A stretch of DNA of 24,427 nucleotides from Pelargonium cotyledonis (Eukaryota; Streptophyta; Magnoliopsida; Geraniales; Geraniaceae): positions 1 through 24,427 of the forward strand of contig JAYMTA010000765.1 of NCBI GenBank assembly GCA_036897625.1. Reading direction: 5' to 3'. The notes below the pieces were generated by a model. It searched no databases, was not told the DNA's origin, and saw nothing but the letters and a program-made list of their open reading frames with translations. The translations under genes were made by a program, and so were the position numbers. This document shows, in pieces, positions 1 through 9,700 of the stretch. The first letter of the stretch is position 1. Every line of letters begins with the position of its first letter.

Positions 1-484
1 TTGTTTTATGCGTTTGTTTTCGTTTTGTTAGTCTTCTCTCTATCACCTTATTGTACTTATCTTTCTTGAAATATTATCATTTCTTTTCGGTAAAAAAAAA
101 AAAAAAAAGTGTAAATATGTAATTAGTGATTTAGGCTCGTTATTAGCATATTTGTCTAATTGTTAATCGCTTCCCTTAATTGCTGGATATTTGGTGGGAC
201 CCATTCTCTATCATCATCTTCAATAGCGATATCACATTCACAAACGTACGTTACAGAAACGCAATCACTGGACGGACCTCACCGGACCCGATAGTAAAAC
301 AGAAATAAGCCATCTCTCCTTCTTTTGTCCTCTAGATCATCAATCTGACCTACAAATCCATTTCCAACTGGATCAGAACTCGAATTCTACGTTTTTGTTT
401 TCGTACAGAGTTCGCCCAATTTACATGGACTGATTCATCATACGACTCACCGAGTTAGGGTTCCATCGAATTCGGCCATCCAAG
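1..484 (+). promoter_or_regulatory. Promoter and 5' leader of the RING-H2 gene
   Basis: AT-rich upstream DNA with a run of 17 A at 92-108. It becomes less AT-rich toward the start codon at 485. No clear TATA box stands out, so the transcription start cannot be placed; a start between about 250 and 400 is a guess. A two-codon upstream ORF at 425-433 would lie in the leader. No other gene is seen here. Confidence 0.5.
425..433 (+). promoter_or_regulatory. Minimal upstream ORF (ATG GAC TGA)
   Basis: An ATG at 425 is followed by one sense codon and a TGA, 51 bases before the main start codon at 485. It is a one-residue extension of a start-stop element. If the transcript starts upstream of 425 it could mildly reduce translation of the main ORF. 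The context ttacATGg has G at +4 and T at -3, which is moderate to weak. The role is inference. Confidence 0.3.
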
Positions 485-3400
485 ATGTCAGTAACAGCCA
501 CCACGACGAGGGCCAGGTCTCCGAACCGATCCCCCGACGACATCATCGATACGACGCCGTTACTTGGTAGTTCCGGGGGGTCCCGAGGGGAGACCAGTCC
601 GGGACGCCGATTGGGCCACCGCCAGAGCCTGCGCGAGGCAGCGCGGTTCCTGCGTCGGGCCAGCAGCCGCCGGATGATGCGCGAGCCATCGATGCTGGTT
701 CGAGAGACCGCAGCGGAGCAGTTGGAGGAGAGGCAGAGTGATTGGGCGTATTCCAAGCCGGTGGTGGTTCTCGATATCATTTGGAACTTTGCATTCGTGG
801 TGGTCGCGGCGGCGGTTTTGTTTATTAGCCGGAACGAGACGCCTACCATGCCTTTGAGGCTGTGGATCGTCGGTTATGCTCTGCAGTGCGTACTGCATAT
901 GGTGTGTGTCTGTGTCGAGTTTAGGCGGAGGAGGCAACGTCCCTCAGGGTATAATTCGGTGGAGGAAGGAGTGGGAAGTGGTGATAATTTGAGTTCAGGG
1001 TCGAGGGAAGAGTCGGGGCAGTATGTGTCACTGTCTCAAATGGAAGAGGAGGGTACCAGGTACGTTTAAATCATAGTTTTTAGATCAATTCACCTCAGCA
1101 TTTGTTGTTAATTTTGGTCCTTTTGCCTAATTACAATGAAAAAATTTGCATGGCCATAGTTAACAACATAAACAGAAGAATATGTCATAGGAATTGTGAT
1201 GTTTAGCTTGATATTGGTTCCATATTTATGTTCATGATAGCTGTTGACAAATTTTGATATCCCTTGTCCCTAATTCTCTTTGAAGTGAGTATGGCGCCAC
1301 AATGATTAGTAGTTCAGTTAATCTCAGTATACTTTGATCTAAATGATCATTTATTTGTTGATGGAATTGATTTTCTTTTTATAGGATGAGGGTTTCTTTG
1401 CATTTGCTTCTCGTAAAAGACAACAAAAAGTTTTCTGCTCATCTGAATCTAATAATTATCTTTGGTTTAAGATAAGGAAATTGAAATGGAATGATCATCT
1501 GTTAAGTGTTGATTTGTCATATACTATAGCAAACTAAATAGATGTTTTAGGTATCCCTTCTGTATTAACTATTAAGCAATGATATGATGATTAAGTCTCC
1601 AGCTTCACACTTTTTTTTTTGGGAAACCAAGTTTGACAAATTCAATGAATGATAATAATTATGTTCATATAAATGAAGATTTTTTTATTCTAATTTTATT
1701 TTTAACGAGTTATGAATAATGTATTGTAGGGGAAGCCTTTTCTTGTCAGTATGGTGTATTTTAACTCATTCCACCTGATTTACTATACACAAGGATTTTA
1801 TGTTAGTTTGTTTTTGTATCGATTTGCTCATCATTTTTACTTCTATTTGCTCAGCAGTATAGCCAAGCATCTGGAATCCGCAAACACTATGTTTTCATTT
1901 ATTTGGTGGATTATTGGTTTCTACTGGGTATCAGCAGGTGGCCAGCCTTTGGCACGTGGCTCCCCGCAGCTTTACTGGTTTGGTTCTGACTTTCATAACT
2001 TGAAGATTTGTTATGGAACATTATTTCCAATCTCGTCTTACTTACCATTGTCAATTTCTTGTGCAGGCTTTGTATAATTTTCTTGGGTTTTGATGTGTTC
2101 TTTGTCGTTTTTTGTGTTGCCCTGGCATGCGTCATTGGCATCGCTGTCTGCTGTTGTCTTCCATGTATAATTGCAATATTATATGCTGTGGCAGATCAGG
2201 TATCTCTCCCACTATACGGCATGTTATTCACCTGATTTTTCAATAATGTTTTTTTTATCTAATCATTATCATTGTCGGGTTTACTTCTACATACCGGTTA
2301 TTTATGTCAATACTAGCTAAGGAGTACGTACTGGATTTGTTTATTCTTTGATGTTTAAATTGAGCTGAAATTGAAACCTGAGACTAAGCTCACTAAGCAC
2401 GGTTAGACGGAGCCACCTTTTGAAGTTGTAAGAAGTAAGATATTGATTAGTTGATGATTTTCTAGTTGGCTGAAAGTTACAAAAATAGAATTGGAGTTTT
2501 CAGAATATTTTGAGAGAGTCAGGTCCTTTTCATACGCTTCTTTAAATGCGTGTTCATCTCAATGCCTCTTTAATATAGCCTTTTTCCTTCTACTTGTCTA
2601 TTGCCTTAAAATTGAGATCATGTCGTAGATATGGTGCATGAATTGAAAACAATGTTCATGTGTAGAAAAGGGAGACTTCTTAGTATCTTACTGAGGCTTT
2701 GTGCTTGAGATATATGGATGATACGTGAAGCTAAATTAGAAATTTGAACATTACTGGAGGAGAAAGACCATTGAATGATTCTTGAACAATCTTTTGTTTC
2801 AAAGCTGAAGGAGTAAGGTATTTCAAAGGCATGCTATCTGAGTTAAATTGTGAGAAAAATGTACCTCGAAGCCATGTGTTGCTGACATGGATGATACATG
2901 AAGCTAAACTAGAAACGTGAACATTATAGGAGCAGAAAGGCCATTGAATGATTCTTGAACAGTCTGGGTTTAAATGAAGTAGTGAGGTAATGAAGGGGGT
3001 GCTCAGATGAGTTAAATTGGAGAAAAATGCACCTAGAAGCCATGTGCAGGTTCCTTATGGGATATAAAGCAACTGGATTTTGTTTACTCAAGTGAATGCA
3101 ATTCCTTTCATGATTCATGCAGGCTTTACCTTCTAAATAGGTTCTGTACGGTGAAGATGCTAACTGCATGTGTTTGACTTTTATGTTGTATCTTGGTCAT
3201 GATCTTTCATGGTTTTGTTGATTTCAAAGAGAGAAGATAATATGGTCACATGCATTCCACACTCCGCAAAATTGAACTTTTGTGGGCCTTAAATTTGGTG
3301 TGGGAGTAGAGACTATATCGGTGAAGTTGATGTCTTAATGATTGGTTTATTAACCAGATGCATCCTTCATACACACTCAGTGTGTCAAGCAATTATCTTT

Positions 3401-4301
3401 CTTATTGTCACTTGTCAGTATAATGTAGTCAATCTTATTTTTTCAATGGTTGGTTTTTACTGTTACCCATCATTCAGCTGCTTATAGTGTGTTGATTAGT
3501 ACGATCTGGTCAAAATTTCCAACTGTTTGATTCATAGTTGCTACCTGGGAGTTGGCAGTAAAATTTGTTCAGCAGGAACAAATTTATGAAGTTAAAGTTC
3601 GTTTATGGATATTGATTTTAATTGAAGCTAATGCTTATGTTATTGGTTTCCTCGTATATTTTTTTTTGGGGGGAAATAAAATTTTCCAATATATTATTGA
3701 CGTCTTGTTCTGTGACTAAAGCAGGAAGGAGCTTCAAAGGAAGATATTGAGCAGCTGTCAAAATTCAAATTCAGAAGGACTGGCGATGACGAGAAAGTTA
3801 CAAGCGACACGCAAGCACCTGTTGGAGGAATAATGACTGAATGTTGCACAGATTCACCTATTGAACATGTTCTCTCACAAGAGGACGCGGTACAGATTAC
3901 TGGTCTTAGTTTGCGTTCGTTTGATTTGATTTACTGTTTTCCTTTAATCTTTTATCCTCCTGGTCATGGTCGGCATATAAAAGCGAACATTATGTAGTCT
4001 CAAATACATGCACACCACTTTAAAAATAACAGAAATGCATTTTTTTTCTTTTTTCAAAAGTAGAATGACAATGCTTGTATTCATCTGAGGATGCTTGCAC
4101 ATCTGTAATGATGCTTTTGGCCAATTGTAGGAGTGTTGCATTTGCCTATCTGCTTATGAAGATGGAGTGGAGTTGAGGGAGCTTCCTTGTGGACACCATT
4201 TCCATTGTACCTGTGTGGACAAGTGGCTGTATATTAATGCCACCTGTCCCCTATGCAAGTACAACATTTTGAAGAGCAGCAACAATCAAGAGGAAGTGTA
4301 G
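485..4301 (+). CDS. Multi-pass membrane RING-H2 E3 ubiquitin ligase (At1g12760/At1g63170 type)
   Basis: Five exons, 485-1059, 1858-1977, 2067-2199, 3725-3889 and 4131-4301, join into 388 codons (387 aa plus TAG) with all introns GT-AG. The protein should transfer ubiquitin from an E2 to substrates at a membrane. The N-terminus is basic and Ser/Arg-rich (residues 1-90). Hydrophobic segments lie near 93-115, 123-145, 203-218 and 232-274, giving four or five membrane spans. The C-terminal RING-H2 reads C333-x2-C336-x14-C351-x-H353-x2-H356-x2-C359-x10-C370-x2-C373. I335 and W363 sit where E2-contact residues usually are, so all eight zinc ligands and the E2 face are intact. The segment [20 protein letters not shown] and the tail KYNILKSS are near-identical, as I recall them, to the Arabidopsis proteins, which have similar length. 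The start is the first in-frame ATG giving the family N-terminus. The substrate is unknown. Introns are 798, 89, 1525 and 241 bp; the third carries a tandem duplication. Confidence 0.93.
2714..3049 (+). repeat. Tandem duplication in intron 3 of the RING-H2 gene (two copies, 173-bp offset)
   Basis: Copy 1 begins at 2714 with atggatgatac and copy 2 at 2887 with the same bases. Shared blocks follow in the same order: gaagctaaa, the match around ccattgaatgattcttgaac, gagttaaatt, then gagaaaaatg and gaagccatgtg. Copy 2 has small deletions, so the copies are diverged. No coding potential is evident. It looks like a local segmental duplication inside the intron. Confidence 0.8.
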
Positions 4302-4735
4302 AGGAGGTTCAGAGAATTGTGCATGACCTACTATTCTTGCTTGAGAGTTCAATGATGCACAGCATTTCATTAGACCTTTCTCTAGTGCTATTGTTGTTGT
4401 AGTACTAGTTGTTATTGTTGTAGCAAAAGTTCAGTGGCACTGTGTTTTTGTCCTGGCTTCTCCAAGTGCTTGTGTATATCTGCGCTGTCCGAAGCATCTG
4501 GGCACTATAATTGTCTCCAAAACAAGTGTTTGCTCTTTTTGTCTGTTTCTACTTTCTCTCATACTATTTGTTGCTACAAAGAAATAAATTCATTCACTAT
4601 TTTATTGCTATATAGGTGGTTCTGGATTTTACATCGTTCTTTCAACATTCTATATTTTCGGGAGCTCCAACACGTAAGTCTTTCTTTACACTGCATGTTA
4701 ATATTATTCTCCAGGAATAACAAATGAAAAAGGCA
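4302..4735 (+). other. 3' UTR and downstream region of the RING-H2 gene
   Basis: Non-coding sequence after the TAG. An AATAAA at 4583-4588, about 280 bases past the stop, is a reasonable polyadenylation signal. TTGTTGT-rich stretches near 4390-4420 resemble plant far-upstream elements. The 97-codon open frame at 4434-4727 has no recognisable protein content and is treated as chance. Confidence 0.55.
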
Positions 4736-5105
4736 TATATTTTAACGAAGACTTGTGGTTGTCAAATTTTTGGAAAAGTTTTTATTTGAAGTGAACTCAA
4801 GCTTTTCTTTAAATCATACTCAAAACAAACTTTGAATCCCCATTGGGGCTATCTGGGGAGACCCAAGAACAACGACCATACATGAAATGTGAAGCCCTAG
4901 CTAAGTAATGAGTTACAACAATCCCATATCCAAAAACAAAGGAGAAAGTTAACACTAGCCTATTACAATCACCAACAATAAGCCCATACAAACTACTCAT
5001 CTTGGACCCTAACTAGAGATCCAAGATCACCCGCTGTGCATCACCTTCGACTACCTCCCTTCGATAGCCTAACGGCTGCAACCATAATAATGCTTCCCGA
5101 ACAGA

Positions 5106-5260
5106 CAGTGGCGGAGGGAGGGGTACGCCATCATAGGGGCGTACCCCATATGTTAGGGTTCAAATCTCTTCATTTTCATTATTGTTTTTACATTTTATAT
5201 GGACCATTAAAGAGAAAGTCCAAAAGCATATTTCCACATGTCAAAATTTTTTTTTTGGCC
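5106..5260. mobile_element. Small insertion with hAT-like terminal sequence inside the LINE remnant
   Basis: This stretch separates two halves of the LINE RNase H and has no counterpart in that domain. It opens with CAGTGGCGGAG, which matches the terminal inverted repeat start seen in many plant hAT elements. No matching CCGCCACTG end or clear 8-bp target duplication is visible, so the element is truncated or decayed and the right limit is approximate. A perfect 10-bp inverted repeat lies at 5120-5129 and 5138-5147. Confidence 0.45.
5120..5147. repeat. Perfect 10-bp inverted repeat with 8-nt loop
   Basis: GGGGTACGCC at 5120-5129 is followed after eight bases by its exact reverse complement GGCGTACCCC at 5138-5147. 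It would form a strong hairpin in single-stranded nucleic acid. It sits near the end of the hAT-like insertion, where subterminal hairpins are common. Confidence 0.8.
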
Positions 5261-5940
5261 TTCTGCGACAATCACCACCCAACACCCGACCTTCGTTGTC
5301 TAGAAGCACCCAACCAACTCTGAACCCCTGCTGGCCGAACGTAGCTACGTCTACATTGAGCTTGACCTCCACTGCCGACCAGACTCTCGACGCTCTTAGC
5401 ATGCTAACCGGACCAGAAATCAGACTCACCTTCTCCTCGTCTCCTCAGCCACATGTACTACCACCTTCGCCTCCCATGTCGTCTGATTCCAGCGCCTCCA
5501 CATACTCCAACTCACATATAAAGCTTTCAATTGGTATGACGGTCCTCGTCAGAGAGCTTCCCTTCCATATGACCTTCACCCAATCCCACAACCCATGGCA
5601 TGTCAAAACCCGCCCCTCGAACCTCACCCTTCTCCAGATGGCCATAGCAGCGCTGCACTCCAACAAAGCATGGGCCTCAATTCCCGACCCTACTCCACAC
5701 ACCGGACAAAACATCCGAAACATCCACACCCTTCCCTACTAACCTGGAAGTTACCGACATACATCTCAAAAGTGCTTTCCGCCAAAACAACTTCACCTTC
5801 GCTTGGACCTCCACGTTCCATAACCATTTCCACAATGTATACGCACTCCGAACCGAGTACATACCTTTCTCTTCCCATTCGATAATTGGAAAAGTTAAAA
5901 TAACCAAAACAAACATCTTTTATGCTTGAAAAATAAGTAA

Positions 5941-6201
5941 TACCCCCTCCGTTTCAAAGTGAGTGTCTTATTTGTCTAAATTTTTTGTCCCAAAATGAGT
6001 GTCTTGTTTCTATTTTTATGTTATTATACTATTGTTCTTCCCATATTATCCTTATCACTTATGCATATGGGCAAATCTGCGCATGAGGTGTAGGTGAAAA
6101 AAGTGAGGATTATATTGAAAATACATTTAATTATCTTGTAATTTTTAATTTTATAAAACATAGAAACAAGACACTTATTTTAGAACGTAGAGAATATATT
6201 A
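5941..6201. mobile_element. Stowaway-type (Tc1/mariner) MITE
   Basis: The left end is TACCCCCTCCGTTTCAAAGT, then gagtgtctta. The right end, read in reverse complement, is TAATATATTCTCTACGTTCT followed by aaaataagtgtcttgttt. Both resemble the plant Stowaway terminal repeat (CTCCCTCCGT... with TA target duplication). The element is about 261 bp, is AT-rich, has no ORF, and is flanked by TA on both sides. A second gagtgtctt copy near 5998 shows the left terminal repeat is partly duplicated. It lies about 530 bp upstream of the MUN-domain gene, so it may supply promoter sequence. Confidence 0.85.
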
Positions 6202-6731
6202 CTTTAAATCAGATGATACAAACCCTACCATCGTTTTTCTTTTAACACATCATTTTTCTAAAATCTGCCCCCAATGATTGGAAAAATCAAATGGTAGAAC
6301 CTGACAGTGTCCCTGGGCGGGCGAGTTAAATAAAACGACGTAGCAGTCCGTCCATATAGTTTGTTTTGGGCGTGCGCGACGCTCATATAGTCATATATGT
6401 CCCAAGCTTGGGAGAAACGTCGAAATTGTAATTTAAACAGTTTATAGGGGCAAAACAGGAAAAATGTATGTCTGCCGAGTTTGCCTCTTTACTGTCACGC
6501 CTTTTCGCGCTTTTCCCTACTTTCTTCTTCTTCTTCAACTATGTATGATGAGCCAATACTGGAGATTCCATTTCTTAATATTAATATTCAATTTTCAATA
6601 TCCTTCTTCTCCGAGTTATCTCCTAGCAAGCCCTACTAGCTTGCGTTTCCGGAATCTCCGCTCGTCTCTATTGTCTCTGTAAATTTACTCTCAAACTCCT
6701 CCCAGCCATTCCGAGCTCTCTCTCTTCGATT
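6202..6731 (+). promoter_or_regulatory. Promoter and 5' leader of the MUN-domain gene
   Basis: Non-coding region between the MITE and the start codon at 6732. It holds a perfect 12-bp palindrome CCCAAGCTTGGG at 6401-6412, an ACGT core in acgacgtagc near 6336, a (CTT)n tract at 6521-6535 and a CT-rich patch just before the ATG, typical of plant leaders. An upstream ATG at 6464 opens a 72-codon frame ending at 6682. It would count as a uORF only if transcription starts before it. No TATA box is certain; tataggggc near 6443 is one weak candidate. Confidence 0.5.
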
Positions 6732-9700
6732 ATGGAGGAGCCTTCTCTGTTGCTGAGGTACCGCAGCGATCGCCGCAAGCTACTCGATTTCCTCATGGCC
6801 TCTGGTTTGATCAAGCAGTTCCTGACTCCATCCGGTCCTACCACCACGCTCCCCGCCGCTGACTTTGACTGTCTCAGCGCCGATTATGTTCTCGATTGCG
6901 TCAAATCCGGTTAGTTGTTTTTCAATTTTACTGTTGTTTGGCTCCTGAAAAAAATTGAGCTACGAATTCTTTTGATACTCATTTCAGCTGAATTGAGTTG
7001 AACCTTTTATTTATTTATTTATTTAATTCCTTCACTTCTTTAGTAGTTTTGGTTGCACAGGTGGTTTCGACTGTTTTCTGATACTGCTTTGTCTTTGTTA
7101 GGTGATGGAGTGGTGGATGTTTCAGAAGCAAGAAAGAGATATCAACATGAATCCGCTTATCCAGTAACGGTAATGTCATTTGTCAAGCTTCCTGTCAGGA
7201 GCTGTGCATTTTTCCCGTTTATCATTCAAAGTCGTAGTTTGTGTAGGTCCTTGAATACTTGTAGAATGGTGCTTGGTGGTCTCTTTTGTTTGATTCCAAT
7301 GTCAAACAAGATTTTATGCATTGCCAGGAACTAGTTGAATTATTAAGTACATATAGGTATCTATCAGTTAAAATTAATGCCTTTTTGCTTCTGCAGATCC
7401 ATTCTGAATCAGGAAATTCCTATTTTGTTCACACTGACCTGGATTCATCTGGATCTCCTCCTCGCCGTGCTCCTCCTCCCATATTTATGAACCAGACTGC
7501 CATGAATCCGTCACATATGTCTAGCCAGCAGGATCCTTCTATTGTTCAGAACATGTCATCATATCAAGCATCCACATCCATGATGGCTGCTGAGAGTTTG
7601 GAAATAGGATTACCCAGCCTGAGGACAGGTATCTGTTGGTAAACTTAAGTTTTCTCAGTCATGAGTTGAAATATATGGTAAGAAAAGGTTTCATAGACAT
7701 GTATACCATCATTTCTGGTAGGAGGATTATTTGTCAGCTCACACATTATGCTTATTTTACCTGTGTGCTATTTTCTTTTCTGTTGGATATTTATCTAAAG
7801 CCGTTCTTTCATGTTTTTTGAGCTTTGAATAAACTGATACATAGCTTTAGTTTTTTTGAAGGATTGTCCGATGATGACTTGCGGGGAGCGGCGTATGAAA
7901 TATTGCTTGCATCCATGTTATTTTCTGGGTAAATTTCTCCCTGGTTTGAAGCTCATATGTTGAATAATTTTTCTTGCAGCTTCTCAATCTCCCAATTAAA
8001 GTGAAATTAGTGTCTCCATTCTCATCTCATTGTTTGGATTCTCTTTGGATTGCTAGGGTTGACATAAGTACAGTAACAGATAGAAAGAAAGAAAAGAATT
8101 TTAAGTTTCTATCAAGGTTGAAGAGTAAAAAAAATCACATACAGATGCAGCAATCTCATTCTCTAGGAAGACATTCAGAGCTCCTCAGAACCATCCGCGT
8201 TCAGATGCAGGCAAGCCACTATATTTATTCATCTACTTAGTCTGTGTACATTTTGGATATTTTTTTGGTAATTATAAACTCCTGCAAGAAATTCAGAAGC
8301 AAAGGATTCAAATGTAAGTACCTGTAAATTTAGGCATTTGAAGTGTTTAGGTGCAGTACACGTGACATACTGACTTAGAGAGAAATGCATATTTGTTCTA
8401 ATGCTTGGATTGTTTCTTCATGTTGCTCTACTGGAAATAGATAATGGATAGAGAGTAGAAACTTCCGGTGTAGCATGCATTCACTTCTGCTTCAAGCAAA
8501 TGACACTTATCCATCTTTACTTAGTTGTCACTAGATTGGCTTGCTTTTTTTGATCTAACTTCAATTTTGAGGTTGCATTTTTTTCTCAGCTTGTCTCTTG
8601 CTTTCCAAAAAAAAAAAAAAACAAAAAAAAAACTTCCACTGGTATTCAGTATTTTTCTGTTTTGGCAATGTTAAAAATGGATGTGGTGAAAAAGAATGCC
8701 TCTGTTTATGTTAGTTGATACTGTTTAGAGCTCAGAATTACATTGTTGTTTGTTTACTAGATTTCAGAAGCAATGGATGCATGCGTTAGGCAAGGGTTGA
8801 TGCAGTTAGCTGCAGCAAGGAGAATGAATGGACAAATTGATGTTCCTCAAATCTCATTAGGGCTATTGGATGTCATTTTCAAGTCTGATTTCTTTAGTGA
8901 AAAGTTTTATATGCAATGGAAGAGTAGACAGGTAATGATCAACTTTGTTTATTTATTATTTATTATTTCAAATTTTAAATCAATGTTCTTTCCATTATAA
9001 AACAGGTTAAGCTAATTAAACAGGCATAAATAACTTGTGTTCTCTATCTCTTCATGAATCATTCAGGTGCTGTAATTTTATCTTAGCACTGTAAATAATA
9101 ACTTATTCTGGATAAATACTAAGACAAGGTGGTAGTGTGTGGATACCTTTAGATATCCTATTTTGGCTGGGTTTTGCATTTTGGTTTACTGGCTATTTAT
9201 TGAGTTCATAATAAGACAATTGAGGATCGGGAGAGTAAGGAGGAATGCAGTGTCGTTTAACTGGCTGTACTTCTATACAGTCCAAGATAGGCCTCATAAT
9301 ACAAAATTCTTTGATTGAGAATAAATGAACACATTTAGCTTCCATAATAAGTCAATTGAGGATGGGGAGAGTAAGGAGGAATGCTAGTGTCCTTTAACTG
9401 GCTATACTTCTATACAGTCCAAGATTGGCCTCATAATTCAAAATTCTTTGATTGAGAATAAATGAAACACATTTAGCTTCCATAGTAAGTCAAAATTGAG
9501 GATCAGGAGAGTAAGGAGGAATACAGGTGTCGCTTAACTGGCTTTACTTCTAGTTCTATAAAGTCCAAGATAGGCCTCATGATACAAAATTCTTTGATTG
9601 AGGATAAATGAAACACATTTAGCTTCCATAATCTGGGATGCATGGGCTTGGATTCTTTTGATTGGTCCTGGTATAAGATTTTGGCTAATTTGGACTGGTC

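Larger units (their letters stand above)
4805..5930 (-). mobile_element. Decayed LINE (non-LTR retrotransposon) 3' fragment: zf-RVT plus RNase H
   Basis: Read on the minus strand from high to low coordinates, broken frames spell the end of a plant LINE ORF2. At about 5916-5700 comes YSVRSAYTLWKWLW with VQAKVKLFWRKALLR. Then, after a frameshift near 5700-5730, CPVCG...HALLEC, a CxxC/HxxxxC zf-RVT signature. At about 5429-5260 comes VKLNVDVATFG...DNEGRVLGG, the first half of RNase H with its first Asp. At about 5095-5013 comes EALLWL...VVEGDAQRVILDL with the second Glu and Asp, ending in a stop. The tail at 5000-4809 has the LARAS...W motif. The reverse transcriptase core and all upstream parts are missing. 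With at least one frameshift, an in-frame stop and an internal insertion (5106 to about 5260), the copy is dead. A domesticated RNase H is possible in principle but the breaks argue against it. Confidence 0.85.

Noticed and set aside
421..937. Minus-strand open frames of 142 and 125 codons
   Set aside because: They are antisense to exon 1 of the RING-H2 gene, and the GC-rich exon alone explains their length.
5182..5742. 186-codon plus-strand open frame
   Set aside because: It runs antisense to the LINE zf-RVT/RNase H frames, which carry recognisable domains; the plus-strand protein shows none.
6224..6300. Weak inverted words ctaccat and atggtag in the MUN promoter, as a second MITE
   Set aside because: Only seven bases match clearly and the flanks do not extend the pairing.
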